A DNA stretch of 64,000 nucleotides from Chloranthus sessilifolius (GCA_021018995.1 CM037588.1:141729725-141793724), one strand, 5' to 3'; shown: positions 1-11,374, numbered from the stretch's first letter. Program-made: numbers and translations. The notes: generated from the sequence alone by a model not told the origin.

Positions 1-1155
1 ACAGTTCTGTTCTTATGTGAACCATAAGCTTGATTGAACGGAAACGAACCACTGGTGATGAACAATCGTCACCCAAACAGTGGTTCAAAATAACTACTTA
101 TATATCATTCTAAAATAAATAAAAAGGCCGGACGTACCAAGCCTTATACAAAATCTCAAAAAAATATCTCCCAAAGCCCCCTAAGGGAAACATCCTCTGG
201 GAGAAGATCTGATTCCTCTTCTGATATGTAATCGGGATCTTCTTCTCAGCCAGAATCCTCAATGCCTATTTCTACATCTGTACCTATGACGTATAGTCAA
301 AGGGTGAGCTAATATCGAAGCTCAATAGGAGAATATCACTAGCATGCATAACATATTTTAAAGCATAGATTTCATGACTGAATTCAAAGCACATTTCACG
401 AGTTGAACTTTTAGATGATTGAAATTGAAATAACTGAATTTGAAATACACATACACACATTATTTGGCTCTTATTTCTCAAGTTGCTTACTGACTTTATT
501 TTCATAGGCTTCTTAGGCTTCAAAATGACTTAATACTTTAACTTAAATAATCTCCTAAGCGTATATAGTATTGGGAGCCACATTAATATCGATGGGAATC
601 CCCGAACCATCATCGTTCAATGAATAATTTACATGATTGCCAAACCCCTGAGCTACGTTAATAGGGTCACTTGAGCCACAATGCCAAGCCCCTGAGCTAA
701 GTTAACAGGGTCACTTGTGCTTCACATTGACCGTTGGCCGGTCCACATGTATGGATATCCCGCCGTATCAGATACACAATAGATACACAATTGGGATTCA
801 TTTCATGGAAACCTCAAGTCATGGTGCCATTCTAACTTATAGTTATTCACCATGTGGTTGATCGGTGTGATTAATTATAACTAGGTTTTTGAGTTTCACA
901 TGCTTGCTTGTCACATACACACACGTTTTTTTCATCTTCACACAAACTTACTTATCACTTTCACATTCACACATGTTTACTTTCGTACTCATTTTGTTCA
1001 CGCACATCACTTATCATGATCACATGCTTGTCACATACACACGCCGACACATGCTTAATCACATTCACATTATCTACACAATTCATATCGTAATTCATGT
1101 TATTGAATTTCCCCTACCTCTTACAAAGTTCACGCTGAAGAACGCTAAAAATTTG
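1..1155 (-). mobile_element. Degraded LTR remnant, Tekay/Del-like Ty3/gypsy
   Basis: No coding capacity is visible. Landmarks appear in the same order as in the complete LTRs at 41269-43620 and 49819-52180: a 'gacgtaccaagcc'-type segment near 130, 'gacgtatagtcaaagggtgagct' wording split around 288-312, a 'ggatatcccgcc' block near 754, 'gttattcaccatgtg' near 842 and a 'ccctacctc' block near 1113. The orientation is therefore minus. The sequences are too diverged for the same family, so this is a related, older LTR cut off by the window start. Its right edge is uncertain. Confidence 0.6.
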
Positions 1156-2441
1156 TAGGATTAAGGTTCGGAAAATATAATGTTCTCGTTTCAAGGTTAT
1201 CGATTTATATCTTGAATCCTTTTGTTTTTAGATCTATCATCGAGATCAATTTTGATCGTTAATTGGATAGCGTGACAGTGTCACCTTCGATCAGGCAATG
1301 CTAGTGATGCATGATCTGATCGGTGATGATCAGACGATCTTGAGACCACCATATATGATCTGATCAATGCTAATGATATCGACAACAATTTGCAACGAAT
1401 GATGTCGATCATGGCATGGTAACGATGCAACCTAAGCTCTGATATCACTTTTAGGTCCCATGAAATCTGGACCGTTGATCAATCGCGTGCCGTCACATGA
1501 TCGCCGAGAGAAGCGCCGCTAGGCTGGTGATCGCTTTGATTCATTGTAGATTTCTCACGAGCATCTATTACCCGATCATTGACTTTAGTGCCCTCGGATT
1601 CATTGTAGTGCTATCACCACACATTGCTTTTCTACTCACAAATGGGATGTTAAGCCAATATATATAGACTACTCATATATACTATCAATGTTCAAGGAGA
1701 AATGACCCTCTTTAATTATGTAACGGTTAGTGATTAATTACAATTAAACACATAGTTGTAACCGACTAATGCATAATGAGATTCTTAATCTCTATTGATG
1801 AGGTCACATGGTCACATGTACCATCAGAAATAGTGAGCTAATCACGCCTTAAAATTAATTTGGAGTCTTTTTTCTTCATTTTGTGTGCCCAATAGGTTTA
1901 GATTGGTTTAGTCTTTGTTGAGGTTCGTTTGAATTGGGTTCAAGCCAAGATAGACCATGCTCAAGGCCGTTCTAGCCCCATTTTGCATTGCATGTAAGAA
2001 CCTCATAGGTCGGGCAATATCTAAGCTTGAGCATGACATCTACCCAACCCTATTTATTGAACATGAATGATATATTTTACTTCACTGTTGTTATGTACAT
2101 TTACTAAGCACTGAATGGGTAGAAACCTTATATTGCATTTTTTCCCTCAACAGAATAAAGGACATATTTCCTTTTTTTTTTTTTTAAAATATATAAAGGA
2201 AACAAGAAGGTAAAATAGGATGGGTCTTGTACAAGGACCTAGAAACTATGAGTCAGGCACTCCGGCCCTCTGTTCCAACTAACAAGATGTCTCACTAATG
2301 ATAAATGCGAACCAAAACCCGCCGCTAAAGGAGAGAGAGGGAAGGGTAGACAAGTGATATGTAGTGTGATGCCTTGGGCTTGGACCCCTTGATGATTGCA
2401 AAATCTTGAGAAGTGCAAGAGATTGGGGAAGTTGTGCTTAT
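1156..2441. other. Anonymous non-coding stretch with a PBS-like motif
   Basis: No gene is recognised. Around 1437-1452 the minus strand reads close to the TGGTATCAGAGC primer-binding motif used by many plant retrotransposons (initiator Met tRNA), with mismatches. Part of 1440-1860 may therefore belong to another decayed LTR element on the minus strand, but no paired LTR is seen. 1250-1345 is rich in GATC and TGATC words. Small open frames at 2239-2526 resemble no known protein. Confidence 0.3.
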
Positions 2442-2690
2442 CACTACAAAAAATGGGTTTATTGGAGATGGCTTTTGGCCATCTCCAAATGTGTCTAAGC
2501 CGTCTCCAATATCCATGTAGTCTCAAATAGTCCCGTCTCCATTGTCTTTGGAGACCAAATGGGGGCCGTCACTGATAGTCAAGGTTATTGGAGACGGTCA
2601 TAAGCCGTCTCCAAAGATATGTTGGAGACTCCTTAAAGTTGTCTCTAATAAGTCTTCTCTTATTATTGGAGACAAAAGAAGAAAACCCAC
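2442..2690 (+). mobile_element. CACTA (En/Spm) transposon terminus with subterminal repeats
   Basis: Position 2442 begins with CACTACAAAAAA, the typical terminal inverted repeat of plant CACTA transposons. A dense set of subterminal repeats in both orientations follows, based on GGAGACGGC and its complement GCCGTCTCC (near 2463, 2480, 2501, 2533, 2592, 2608, 2622, 2668). In this superfamily such repeats bind the element's own TNPA-type protein. The orientation of the terminus means the element extends rightwards. I did not find the opposite end (ending TTTTTTGTAGTG) in the window, so the other boundary is lost, diverged or replaced. The 3 bases before it are TAT. Confidence 0.75.
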
Positions 2691-2889
2691 ATATCAAAAT
2701 AAATAATTCATTCCAACTAATCCAGATCCAAGTTCAAGTCTTCTTGAGCCAAGCAATCTAGCATATAGGGTAAGTATATTATGACTAATTGGAAATTTTA
2801 TTTTATTATTTATTTTTTTGAAAGGTAACAATGACCAATTGGAATTTCTTTGACTCTAATTGATATCCAGATCCTTCAATCACTCTCGT

Positions 2890-3223
2890 CCAACACGATA
2901 TATGAGTAAAGACCTGCCTTTATGTATAAATTTTGCAACTGAATAGGCCACGTCTTCGGCTGGTTGGGTGGGAACTGGACCCCCAAACTCTGTGTACCCA
3001 CAAACAGAAAAAAAATCATGAGAAACTATGTCTACTGAATCTTAAATAAATCAGAAATCGAAAGTTCATATAAAATTTAAATTAAGTAGATTATAAGGAT
3101 TAAAACACTTCTATTACCAGCCACTCCAGTTTTCGGTCCACATGTTCGGTTTGTAAGGCTTATTGGGAGTGAACTAGTCGCAGTAGAAATCGTTGCAGGT
3201 ATTTATCTATCACAAGATCAGGA
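2890..3223 (-). pseudogene. Beta-galactosidase (GH35) gene fragment, two broken exons
   Basis: On the minus strand the upstream exon (about 3223-3118) reads CNDFYCD, stop, FTPNKPYKPNMWTENWSGW. This is the stretch around the catalytic nucleophile Glu of plant GH35 beta-galactosidases (TENWSGW box). A GT donor follows (GTAATAG). The next exon (about 2996-2890) encodes [18 protein letters not shown] then AKFI, the following conserved block. Lesions seen: a TAG at 3174-3176 where the family usually has Gln, a 4-base GATA duplication shifting frame near 3205, and probably a lost acceptor AG before the second exon. The usual block after it (NYYMYHGGTNFG) is missing. The functional family removes terminal galactose from cell-wall polysaccharides. 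This copy cannot. It lies 200 bp inside a CACTA terminus, so it may be a captured gene piece. Confidence 0.8.
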
Positions 3224-3782
3224 TAAATTAAAGAGAATCAGAAAACTTTAGATGATAACAAAATCCCTTAATAGTGATAGGAAATAATGTATACATATTT
3301 AACAAGCGCAGAAAACCAAGATTTAGAACCTTGCTCACAGTATTTAACAAAATTAGTATGTGCTAGAGCATGCTATTAAATTGGTATATTGTATTGTATG
3401 CAAGTACTTTGGTTTTGCCAAAGATCTTAGAGCTGTGAACTTCCCTATGAACAAAAACAATTCAGCAAAAGGGTATTGTATATAATCCCCACCATCCATG
3501 GTTTAATGTGCCCATTAAAAAGCTCTCCACTTTAGAGAAAATGGAGACTAGGAAAGGATTATAGACAATGAATAAATTTGAGAGAAAGAGAGAGAGATAT
3601 ATATATCTTCACAAGAGCTTCCAATAGTACCAACTTTATGGAAAATAGAAACTCAGCTATAGGCTTTTTTGTAGAATAAAAACGTTAGCCCTTAGGTGGT
3701 GCTAGATGCTCCGACACATCTCATCTGTCTTTGTGGCCAACACCATGTGTTTGTGTATGAGAGAGAGAGAGAGAACCTCATA

Positions 3783-3842
3783 TCCTGCTCCTGCATAGCT
3801 TGAGTATTCAAGAGCATAGGAAGGTGCAACCGCTGGCACTAT
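3783..3842 (-). other. Exon-like open segment, unrecognised
   Basis: On the minus strand a plausible acceptor (TATTATAG) is followed by an open frame encoding PAVAPSYALEYSSYAGAGYE and a weak donor. The Tyr/Ser/Gly/Ala-rich composition resembles the C-terminal tails of plant hnRNP-type RNA-binding proteins, but this is short and I cannot confirm it. It lies on the same strand as the beta-galactosidase and RRM-like fragments. Confidence 0.2.
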
Positions 3843-4886
3843 AATACCACAAATATTGAACTCATATCATAAATATGACAAAAATAATGCTAGAAATAAC
3901 TGATACAACATATTACCACTTTAGAGATAAAAGAGCAGTTTAGTCAAGTATAGTTCAGCTTGGTGAATTTCACAAGTATCAAACTATACTTAGGAAAGGT
4001 TCTAAAGTAGCCCAAACTTAGGCAAATTGAACACATCTACAAAATAGCAATTACTGTCCTGTTTCTTGATGACCATATTAACATCTAAAGGAAAGTTACT
4101 CTGTGGAACCGCATACTTCACATTCTAAATATTGTTAATCTAGATTTGTTAAGACAACAATGAACTAATAAAAATAAAGTTATAATTATATTAAAGGATC
4201 TTGGACTTCAATAAACTAACCAAACTGATTTGATTTGTGATTTTGGTCCAAAACCAACCAAACTGAACCAAATACACCCCTATTTCCATTGTTAATTTCC
4301 ACACCCATTTTGACTAGGAATGCCCAATGAATATATGATCATTCTCTTTCCATAGTGGGGGTTCCTTTGGTTTCCAAAACCACTATTTGGTCTACCATGC
4401 CCATTGCCTGACGCTAAAAGCCAATGCCAACCCAACATCATTTAAGGTTGCTAAGAAATAAAAAGTGCATTCTCTATTGCAGGTATTTCGCAAAAAATGT
4501 ATTAGCAATGCATGTCTGTAATTCAGATATAAAGTATTAGAAAAATAAGTATTAACTACACTGACTATATTAATAAAAAAATAAAAAAAGGCATGAAGCG
4601 GCATGCTCATATGCAATTGTGCACAGACAGCATGGCAATCAATCAAGATGTATTCACGAGGCAGTAGGCAACAGAAAACTACATCAAAGTAAATCTTACA
4701 TAATCTTTGGTCCATGTCTTGCAAATATTATCAACGTAAAGTGTATCCTTTTCCTGAGTAGCAGAAATCCTAACACGTTTGCCTCACCTGACCAAACTAA
4801 TATCATACAATAAGTGTTTATGTTGAACAGTAACACGAGGGAAAAAAAAAAAAAAAAATTCAACAATGATTGAAAGATTAAGTAAC

Positions 4887-4954
4887 CTCTGTTCCGTCTT
4901 CAACTCGGTAAGAGCCTTATTGGCTTGCTCAGCAGTAGCATAACAGATAAATAC
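4887..4954 (-). pseudogene. Possible exon fragment of an RRM RNA-binding protein
   Basis: The minus strand encodes FICYATAEQANKALTELK followed by TEQ and a canonical GT donor. It resembles the RNP1 strand and following helix of an RNA recognition motif (a hydrophobic-aromatic strand, then a helix of the form ..EEA.KAL..L). An in-frame TAA just upstream means any exon must begin at the AAG immediately 5' of it. Only about 20 residues support the call, so it is tentative. It is on the same strand as the GH35 fragment and may belong to the same collection of captured pieces. Confidence 0.3.
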
Positions 4955-5114
4955 TTAACTGCTCTAAACTGTAGTTACCAGAGCGAGAACGAGGAAAGAA
5001 GAATGAAACAGAAATGATAAATACAGCTATAAAATTAAGGGGAGCAACAATTGAACATATACGATAAGTAACATATTAGGGTATTACATTCATATCATAT
5101 ACTAATATATGACA

Positions 5115-5119
<5 letters not shown>

Positions 5120-5202
<83 letters not shown>
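5120..5202. repeat. (AT)n microsatellite
   Basis: An uninterrupted run of about 41 AT dinucleotides. It is likely length-polymorphic and prone to assembly error. Confidence 0.95.
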
Positions 5203-5206
<4 letters not shown>

Positions 5207-5269
5207 AAAAATGCAAGTAATTACATGTTATGAATTAAAATGCTACATATATAAATAATGATGGTATAT

Positions 5270-5503
5270 ACGATGAGCTTGTTTCTCAATAGCCAAAGGC
5301 TCTAGAACCACTACTGAGGTAGCACCAGAAAATCTGTCGTCTTTGAATAAAAGGTTCCAAGCCCCATCCCCTGCTAGCAAGGCAGCACATGTCTCTGAGA
5401 GGTACCACCTAACAACAAAAGGCTATAGAAAGTGCTACCATATGCCTTGAACGATCAGACTGAAATAAGTGGTGGTCCACTAAGCCCCTGCATGAAAGGC
5501 ACA
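5270..5503 (-). other. Two exon-like open segments, unrecognised
   Basis: On the minus strand a good acceptor (CTTTTGTTGTTAG) at about 5412 is followed by a 45-codon open frame with the segments ETCAALLAGDGAWNLLFKDD and SGATSVVVLEPLAIEKQAH, then a GTATAT donor near 5270. Upstream, about 5503-5452, a second open piece (GLVDHHLFQSDRSRHM) sits between acceptor TTTCATGCAG and donor GTAGCAC. The codon content looks protein-like, but I do not recognise the family, and the opposite strand is also open through part of this stretch. These could be further captured exons or chance. Confidence 0.25.
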
Positions 5504-7217
5504 TGACACTGGTTTGCCATTAAAAAACTGTAGATATGGAGATGATTCACCTATAATATTTATCTCATGTGGCTGTCAAAATAAAAGTCATAACATTGAG
5601 ACGGGTGGGAATCCCGTCAAATCTAGTTTAACGTGCTTCAACTATCAGTTGCTAGCAAAGAAACTCGTAAAAAGATTTAATATTGGAGACAACTTAAATC
5701 TCATAACCATAAGCATGATTATGTCCCAAAGAAATATAACAAAGTATTTACATTGAATTGGGCATTGGAAGGATTCAACCGCAATAACCTTCTTATAAAG
5801 GTAATGTTTCAATTAACCAGATTTAGAACCGTAAAAGCAGTAGGGGCGGGGGCCAGGGTCAGCCTAGATCCGACCAGGTAGATTCTTTCGCTATCCAAAC
5901 CAGTCTGAATCCACTGCGTACTGAACCGAGCCAGACGAAACCTAATGGAAAACTTTAGGCCAGAGCCACCCCAGTTCGAATCGATTCACAGATTCACAAA
6001 CTCATAGTGTCACACCAATACACTCAACATAGAGGAGGCTTATATTGAAGGCACAACCCTTCAACCTAACATGACCAGGCCCGGATCGATAATGTTCAAT
6101 AATAAAATAAAGGGTTCAGGGAATTTGAACAGGGAACCAGGTTTGCTCGACCCAACCCGGATTTTTGGTCAGGTCAATCAGATACAATTATAACCTTTAT
6201 TTGTTGGGTAGGGTCAGGAAAATACCCTTGACCTGTTAGGCAGCTAAAATTTTAGCCTGACCTGACCAAACTCGTCCGGCTGATAGGGTCTCTATAGTTA
6301 ACCAGACTTGGTCAGGGACAAGGATGTGTTCGAAGAGCAACAGTTACCGGAAGAGTTCAATAGAATAAATAGATATTGGTAACGATCTCCCTCCATCTTC
6401 CTTTCTTGTCCATTGGGATCATATGCCAATGGGAGAATAATCTCATCTTCGCGTGCCGCAATAGAAGCCACCTTGTTCTGTTTCATGGCAGTACTGGCCA
6501 CTAGTGCTTAGGTATGTTAGGTAATGGATCCGATCATGCAACATCGCTGCAAAATGTTCCATCTCACATGGACAATGTATGGACTGGAGTCTCCAAATTA
6601 ATTTTTTGGTTCAGAAAAACGGTAGGGTAGGGGATGAAAGGACAATGAGTTTTTTTCTATATCATTTTCCTCAGCACCAGTAAACTAAACCAAAGCTTCC
6701 ACAAGAAAACTAAGCATGGATAGAGGGGTTGGCCTCAACATACGACTCTTTATTTACTAGGAGTAGGGAATTACTTGATTAGTCACGTGCCTAGTTTGGG
6801 TACCTCACTGTTTAAGCCACGCATTTCTTCAAGAGCGTTACTCAAATGTAAAGACCCCAATGGTGCCTAATTTTTTATTTTTATTTTTGTGCACATGACA
6901 ACCATTATTTTTCATTTGAGCAGTATGCATTATTTCATTTTGTGTAAAAAACTTAGCATAAAAATCTTAGCTATTGCAAGAGATCACTAACTAGTCCCTA
7001 ATTAATGCATCTTAACCATGTAAAATTTTGCTCGAAAATCTAAAGAATCTTATCTAAATCAGCTAGGTCTACTACATAGATCTAGAATCATCAATTTCCT
7101 TTCTTTTATCAAAATAAAAAGAAATTAATTAAGGCTCTGATTTTTCTAGTATTTACCACCATCTAAGATCCTTTGTCCTTCTCTTCTTTCTCTTATGCAT
7201 TGACTAAGAACTCAAAC
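5504..7217. other. Anonymous spacer, partly GGTCAGG/CCTGACC-rich
   Basis: No gene is recognised. About 5850-6320 contains repeated GGTCAGG and CCTGACC words in both orientations (near 5851, 6157, 6208, 6225, 6256, 6309), as in some non-autonomous DNA elements, but no termini were identified. A 67-codon minus-strand frame at 6298-6501 (begins MASTAMKQNK) matches nothing I know. 6520-7160 shows nothing beyond AT-rich sequence. Confidence 0.3.
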
Positions 7218-7571
7218 CCAGAGATATATGTGAATCTCATCAGATCCAACAAAGCAAGGGCTGCTAGATTGGAAGAAGTGCTTCAACATTATCGAAGGAA
7301 TTGCTCGAGGACTCCTCTATCTTCATTGGGATTCGACGTTAAGAATAATTCATCGAGACTTGAAAGCAAGCAACATTTTGTTAGATGAAGAGATGAACCC
7401 AAAATTTCCAACTTCAGCATGGCAAAGATCATTGGAGGAAATCAAAACCAAGAAAATACAAACAGAGTAGTTGGGACATAGTAAGTACTTCATACTATAC
7501 GTAGCCATACAAAAATAGATATAGGCAAAGTTGTACATTCACTCAATTGAGTTGGCTCAAGTTCTCTTTCT

Positions 7572-7735
7572 AAGGGGTCATTGCTTGATGCGATGGTAAA
7601 AAACTTGGGCTGCCAAGACTGAAAAGACGGGTTTTAGTCTGGAGAGCAACTACTTTGTGCGTAAAAAGCCAAAAGTTAGGTCTGTGTCTGTCCACCCCTC
7701 CCAACACCTCGTCAGCACAAGACTAGCACTAGTTA
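7572..7735 (+). mobile_element. Possible tRNA-derived SINE remnant in kinase intron 1
   Basis: The segment has a GGGTTTTAGTCTGG word resembling a Pol III B box about 45 bp after an A-box-like GATGCGATGGT. A SINE-style tail with 'gtctgtgtctgtccacccctccc' wording (split in the text near 7680-7702) follows. It interrupts the intron between the DFG-region and APE-region exons. No target duplication was found. Confidence 0.3.
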
Positions 7736-7984
7736 ATGACCTTTTAGCCTCAAGTTCTCTCGCTAAAGTCACTTGTGATCAAATGTGCAGTGGTTATTTG
7801 GCTCCTGAGTACGCAATGAGAGACCTATTCTTTGTGAAATCTGATGTCTATAGCTTTGGAGTTTTACTACTAGAGATTGTGAGTGGCAAGAAGAACACTA
7901 GTTTCCACAGCTCTGAACACTGTCTAAGCCTTCTAGAATATGTAAGTATAAATTCACTTTCAATGATTCTAAACTATACACCTC

Positions 7985-8178
7985 GAGGGGTTTGGTGTCA
8001 TGGCCAAGTACCCACCTCCAGAAGCGAGAGATCTGAGTATGAATTTCCTACCTCGAGGCCACCCTAGGAATTTTATCCATATTGGCCTAGCTCGTGCTAA
8101 CCTTGGGGCATGCAAGTGCCCTTGGGATTAGTTGGGTGGTCTAACAGGCCCTAACACCCAAGTTATAAAAAATAAAAA
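7985..8178 (+). mobile_element. Possible tRNA-derived SINE in kinase intron 2
   Basis: An A-box-like TGGCCAAGTAC (about 8000) and a B-box-like GAGTATGAATTTCC (about 8034) are spaced as in a tRNA. About 110 bp of unrelated body and an A/T-rich 3' tail (8164-8178) follow. This is the usual build of a plant SINE. The family was not identified. Confidence 0.4.
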
Positions 8179-8187
8179 AGATTCTAA

Positions 8188-8371
8188 GGACAATGGTTAG
8201 GTCCAACTCGTTGAACCGGATTTCATGTTCAACTAGATCTGCAGTCCTTAGATAGAAGAGAGTCTTGACTTTTTATAGGATGATATTCAATCAAGATCCT
8301 CCTATATCAAAAGGCCACAAATCTAGTTGAACACAAAATCCAGTTCAAGCAGTTGGACCTGAAAATTGCCT
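8188..8371. mobile_element. Mutator-type MITE with 9-bp target duplication
   Basis: A 184-bp foldback. The left arm from 8188 contains AGGTCCAACT..TTGAAC..GGATTT..GTTCAACTAGAT. The right arm ending at 8371 is its imperfect inverse (ATCTAGTTGAAC..AAATCC..GTTCAA..AGTTGGACCT). The 9 bases AGATTCTAA flank it on both sides (8179-8187 and 8372-8380). Long imperfect terminal inverted repeats with a 9-bp duplication are typical of Mutator-superfamily MITEs. It sits in the last intron of the receptor-kinase remnant. Confidence 0.75.
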
Positions 8372-8688
8372 AGATTCTAAACTCTTTTATCTTGAATATT
8401 ATAATTGAAATTATTATTTTTCAGGCATGGACACTATGGAAGGAAAACAGAGCAATAGAGTTAATAGATCCAGCAATTTGGGATTCCTACTCAATGCCTG
8501 AGTTGCTAAGATGCATAAATGTGGGGCTTTTGTGTGTTCAAGACCATGCTAATGAGAGACCAACCATGTCTTCTGTTGTTTTAATACTAGAAAGTGAGTT
8601 AGCAACTCAACCAATGCCCAACCAACCCACTTTTTCTATGAGTCATAATACAGTTAGTGTAACTATGGAAATATATCTGCAATCCTAG

Positions 8689-9192
8689 GGAGATAGAAAT
8701 ATATATGGATGTAACTATATCTACATACAGGTGGAGCATGTTAAAACAGAGCATCCACATATGATGCAAGTGAAGCACGTAAAAACAAAGCATCCACAAT
8801 TTGGAATCACATTGCAGATTTAGATTTTGAATCTATTCAAACAGAGCATCCACATATGATGATCTGATTTTTGCATTTACAACTGCCTAAAAATGAAAAA
8901 AAATGTAAATAAAAACTAAACAGAACAGTGAATTTTTACATAAAAAATTCATGTTAGTGAGTATTTTGCATTTAAAAAAAATAATAATAAGATATTTATA
9001 GAAATAAGAACAGGAGATAGCAGTAAAACAAAATATAAACCTATAACCGAAACAATAATCAATTAATAATTACCTTTTTACCACAGAGGGGAGATGTGAA
9101 GAAATAGACACAATGAGTGAATCGCTTATGCAAATCGGCTTGTGAGATGATCCAAACTCTATCAGATGACGATCAAAATAGTTCGTCAAACT
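8689..9192. other. Intergenic spacer with a short dispersed repeat
   Basis: No gene. The phrase 'agagcatccacatatgatg' occurs near 8748 and 8842, with a degenerate copy near 8786. The rest is A-rich. The last five bases, AAACT, immediately precede the LTR that starts at 9193 and are the candidate target duplication of that element. Its right-hand partner has been lost. Confidence 0.5.
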
Positions 9193-9916
9193 TGTGCACC
9201 CGTGGGATTCGGGATGATCCTGTCGCGACGATGCGCTCTCTAACAAAAAAAATATAGAGTCACCACCCGGAGCTTTCGGTGTCCCGGGATACCTAGTTCA
9301 TTTTTATGAGTACCTAAGTGCTAAAAATATAACTCTGAATCTGGTCCACACCAAAGGTTCTTGGGTAGGGGCTTCGGTTATCAATCGGGAAGGTATTAGG
9401 CACCCGATCAACCCGCTTAACGTAGTCTCTACTAATGGCCAAAAATAAAATGAAGTAAAAGAAAAGAAAATAGCTTCCTCTTGCCCAAAAGGGCTTAGAA
9501 TCCTATTTGTGCCCCTCCGTTCCTACAAAAAAATTGGCGGCGTAACGGCACAAATGGGAGGATGGAGGGAGCTAGAAAGAGATAGGAGAAGAAAGGGGAG
9601 AGCTGGAGCCCTCGAGCCCTTGTAGCACCATAGAGGACCCTTGCGTGGCTTGCTTTGATGAGCTCTTGAAGGCCTTGTATGGTAGAAAATGGGGTTCTAA
9701 CTCCTAGGACTTGAAGCTAAGAGGTAGGAAAGGGAGGCTAGGGGATCACACACACCTAGGCTAAGGGTTTTGGATGCAAGAACAAGCTTGAAATAAGGTT
9801 GGGAGGCTCTAGAATTTGGGTGAAAATAGTGCACAAAAGGGAGGAAGAGCTTCTCACTTTGAGCTCTTTCTCTCTTAGGCAAATTTCTCAACCCCTAAGC
9901 AAAGGGGTGGGGGGCT

Positions 9917-9926
9917 CTATTTATAG
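9917..9926 (-). promoter_or_regulatory. LTR TATA box
   Basis: The minus strand reads CTATAAATAG, in a conserved position in both LTRs (also 33260-33269). This fits the Pol II start of the retrotransposon transcript, leaving about 0.7 kb of R-U5 to the LTR end. Confidence 0.6.
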
Positions 9927-10205
9927 GAAAAGGGTAGGTTAGGAGGCCACCTAAGAGCTAAATAAGTTTAGTAATTAGGTAATCTCACATCTAAGGTTTC
10001 CTAGGATTTTGAGAGCTTGAAAAGGTGTGAAGGTGGTTCTAATGGTGGATGATGGGGTGAGGCTTTAGGCCACTTGGAGGGTTACAAATAGGTAAGAAAT
10101 GGGTGCAACAGAACTATCAAAACACACCCCAAAGGTCGAGGTGGTCAACAAGTCAAACCCCAAACACGAAATTTGGGGTAAAATCCAACAGTTACTATTC
10201 ATATG

Positions 10206-10329
10206 CCTGGCACAACTAATAGTTGCACCAAGTAAATGTATAATAAAACAGTGAAGAACAATGCCTGGAAGGGAACTCTCGCGGGTGGGGCCTACTGTTG
10301 AACCTGGCGCAACTATTAGTTGGGCCAGG
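10206..10329. repeat. Palindrome copies 1-2 in 3' LTR
   Basis: Two copies of the element's palindromic word (10206-10230 and 10303-10329), with a few mismatches: arms CTGGCGCAACTA and TAGTTGCGCCAG around one central base. They lie about 300 bp upstream of the LTR TATA box. Confidence 0.85.
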
Positions 10330-11374
10330 CTAAAATCCTGGGAAGGTTGGCCTGGCTAAAACGTCTGCTTCTCGAAAAAATTTGAAGGTGATTGATGCTC
10401 GAGGTTTATTCTGAATACAACAGCTTCGTAAGTAAGAGGGGTGATCGACCCACATCCAAAGATAGGTGCGAAGCAATCATACGCAAGGCTCCATAGTTTG
10501 CGTCCAATCCTACGAGGCATTTGATAGCCCTATCGGACTATTCGCGGGTGCCCCTGCTGAAAGTAGGGTTCGAGATCTTTGGGCGAACCCATTGATCCCA
10601 AAGTTTATTTAGCATGACCACCCGAGCGTAGTGAATAGATTGCAGAACACTTTTTGGGAGTACGTGCCATTTTTCTAAAAGCATGCCTCAACTCAGCATG
10701 ACCTAGAGTATCCAATTTTGACTCCTTTGAACAAGTCCAGCCAAACATTGGGCACCTCCCAAAAGGGGGCATCCAATCCTAGCCTCTGTTGACAACGATC
10801 ATAATCATCAATTAATTATGCATAATCATGCACCCATCGGGGGAAATAAGCAACAACAAAGGCGATGGAAGCCCCGACTCGGACCCACCCGGGTACAATT
10901 TATGAGGATAAACGACCATCATATGGATACCTAGATGCATGGCGTACACTTTACAGGGATACCGCTGCCGAACATGTTTTAAGCCTGCAAAAAAATAAAA
11001 GGGAAATGAACCCTTCCGAATGCATGGTTGCACATAGTTTGATTCATATGTAATCTCATTCTTAACAGGTTGGTTTCAACTAATGATTGGCCTTTTTCAA
11101 TGAAGAATCTGAAGCTTAAGACACTTAAGTTCATGTGAGTCCAAAACGAAGCGCTCGTCACAAAGATTTAGCAGTGGAGTTGACTCGATCGAAACATTGA
11201 TTGACCGAGACTGACACCGCTGCTCCTACCTTAAGGCAGGATCCAAAGATCCGAGGCGAACCTCCGACTCATGACTTTAATGTGGCACAGCTGCATTGCT
11301 GATAAAATATTGACATTTTACCGCTTTATACTTATGCGCTTTGTGAGGAATGTAAATTTTTTTTTTTTTTGGTT

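Larger units (their letters stand above)
7218..8688 (+). pseudogene. S-domain (G-type lectin) receptor-like kinase, 3' kinase-domain pseudogene
   Basis: Three exon remnants survive. Exon a (to 7480) encodes [20 protein letters not shown] and [19 protein letters not shown], the catalytic HRDLK loop. A one-base deletion in the CCC run at 7398-7400 then shifts frame, and the sequence resumes as [13 protein letters not shown] and TNRVVGT before a GTAAGT donor. Exon b (7791-7941) encodes [11 protein letters not shown] and [20 protein letters not shown] (subdomains VIII-IX). Exon c (8425-8688) encodes the C-lobe from AWTLWKENRAIELIDP to ERPTMSSVVLILESE and ends in a stop. This is the layout of SD-1 receptor kinases, normally preceded by lectin, S-locus and PAN domains, which are absent here. 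The metal-binding DFG is NFS, so the copy would be catalytically dead even without the frameshift. The 5' edge near 7180-7240 is also scrambled. Confidence 0.9.

Noticed and set aside
889..1158. 89-codon His/Thr/Phe-rich frame
   Set aside because: Reads a CACA-rich low-complexity part of an LTR remnant (CACATACACA words). No domain.
4392..4724. 110-codon minus-strand frame
   Set aside because: Composition is AT-rich with no motif. No match to the captured-gene fragments nearby.
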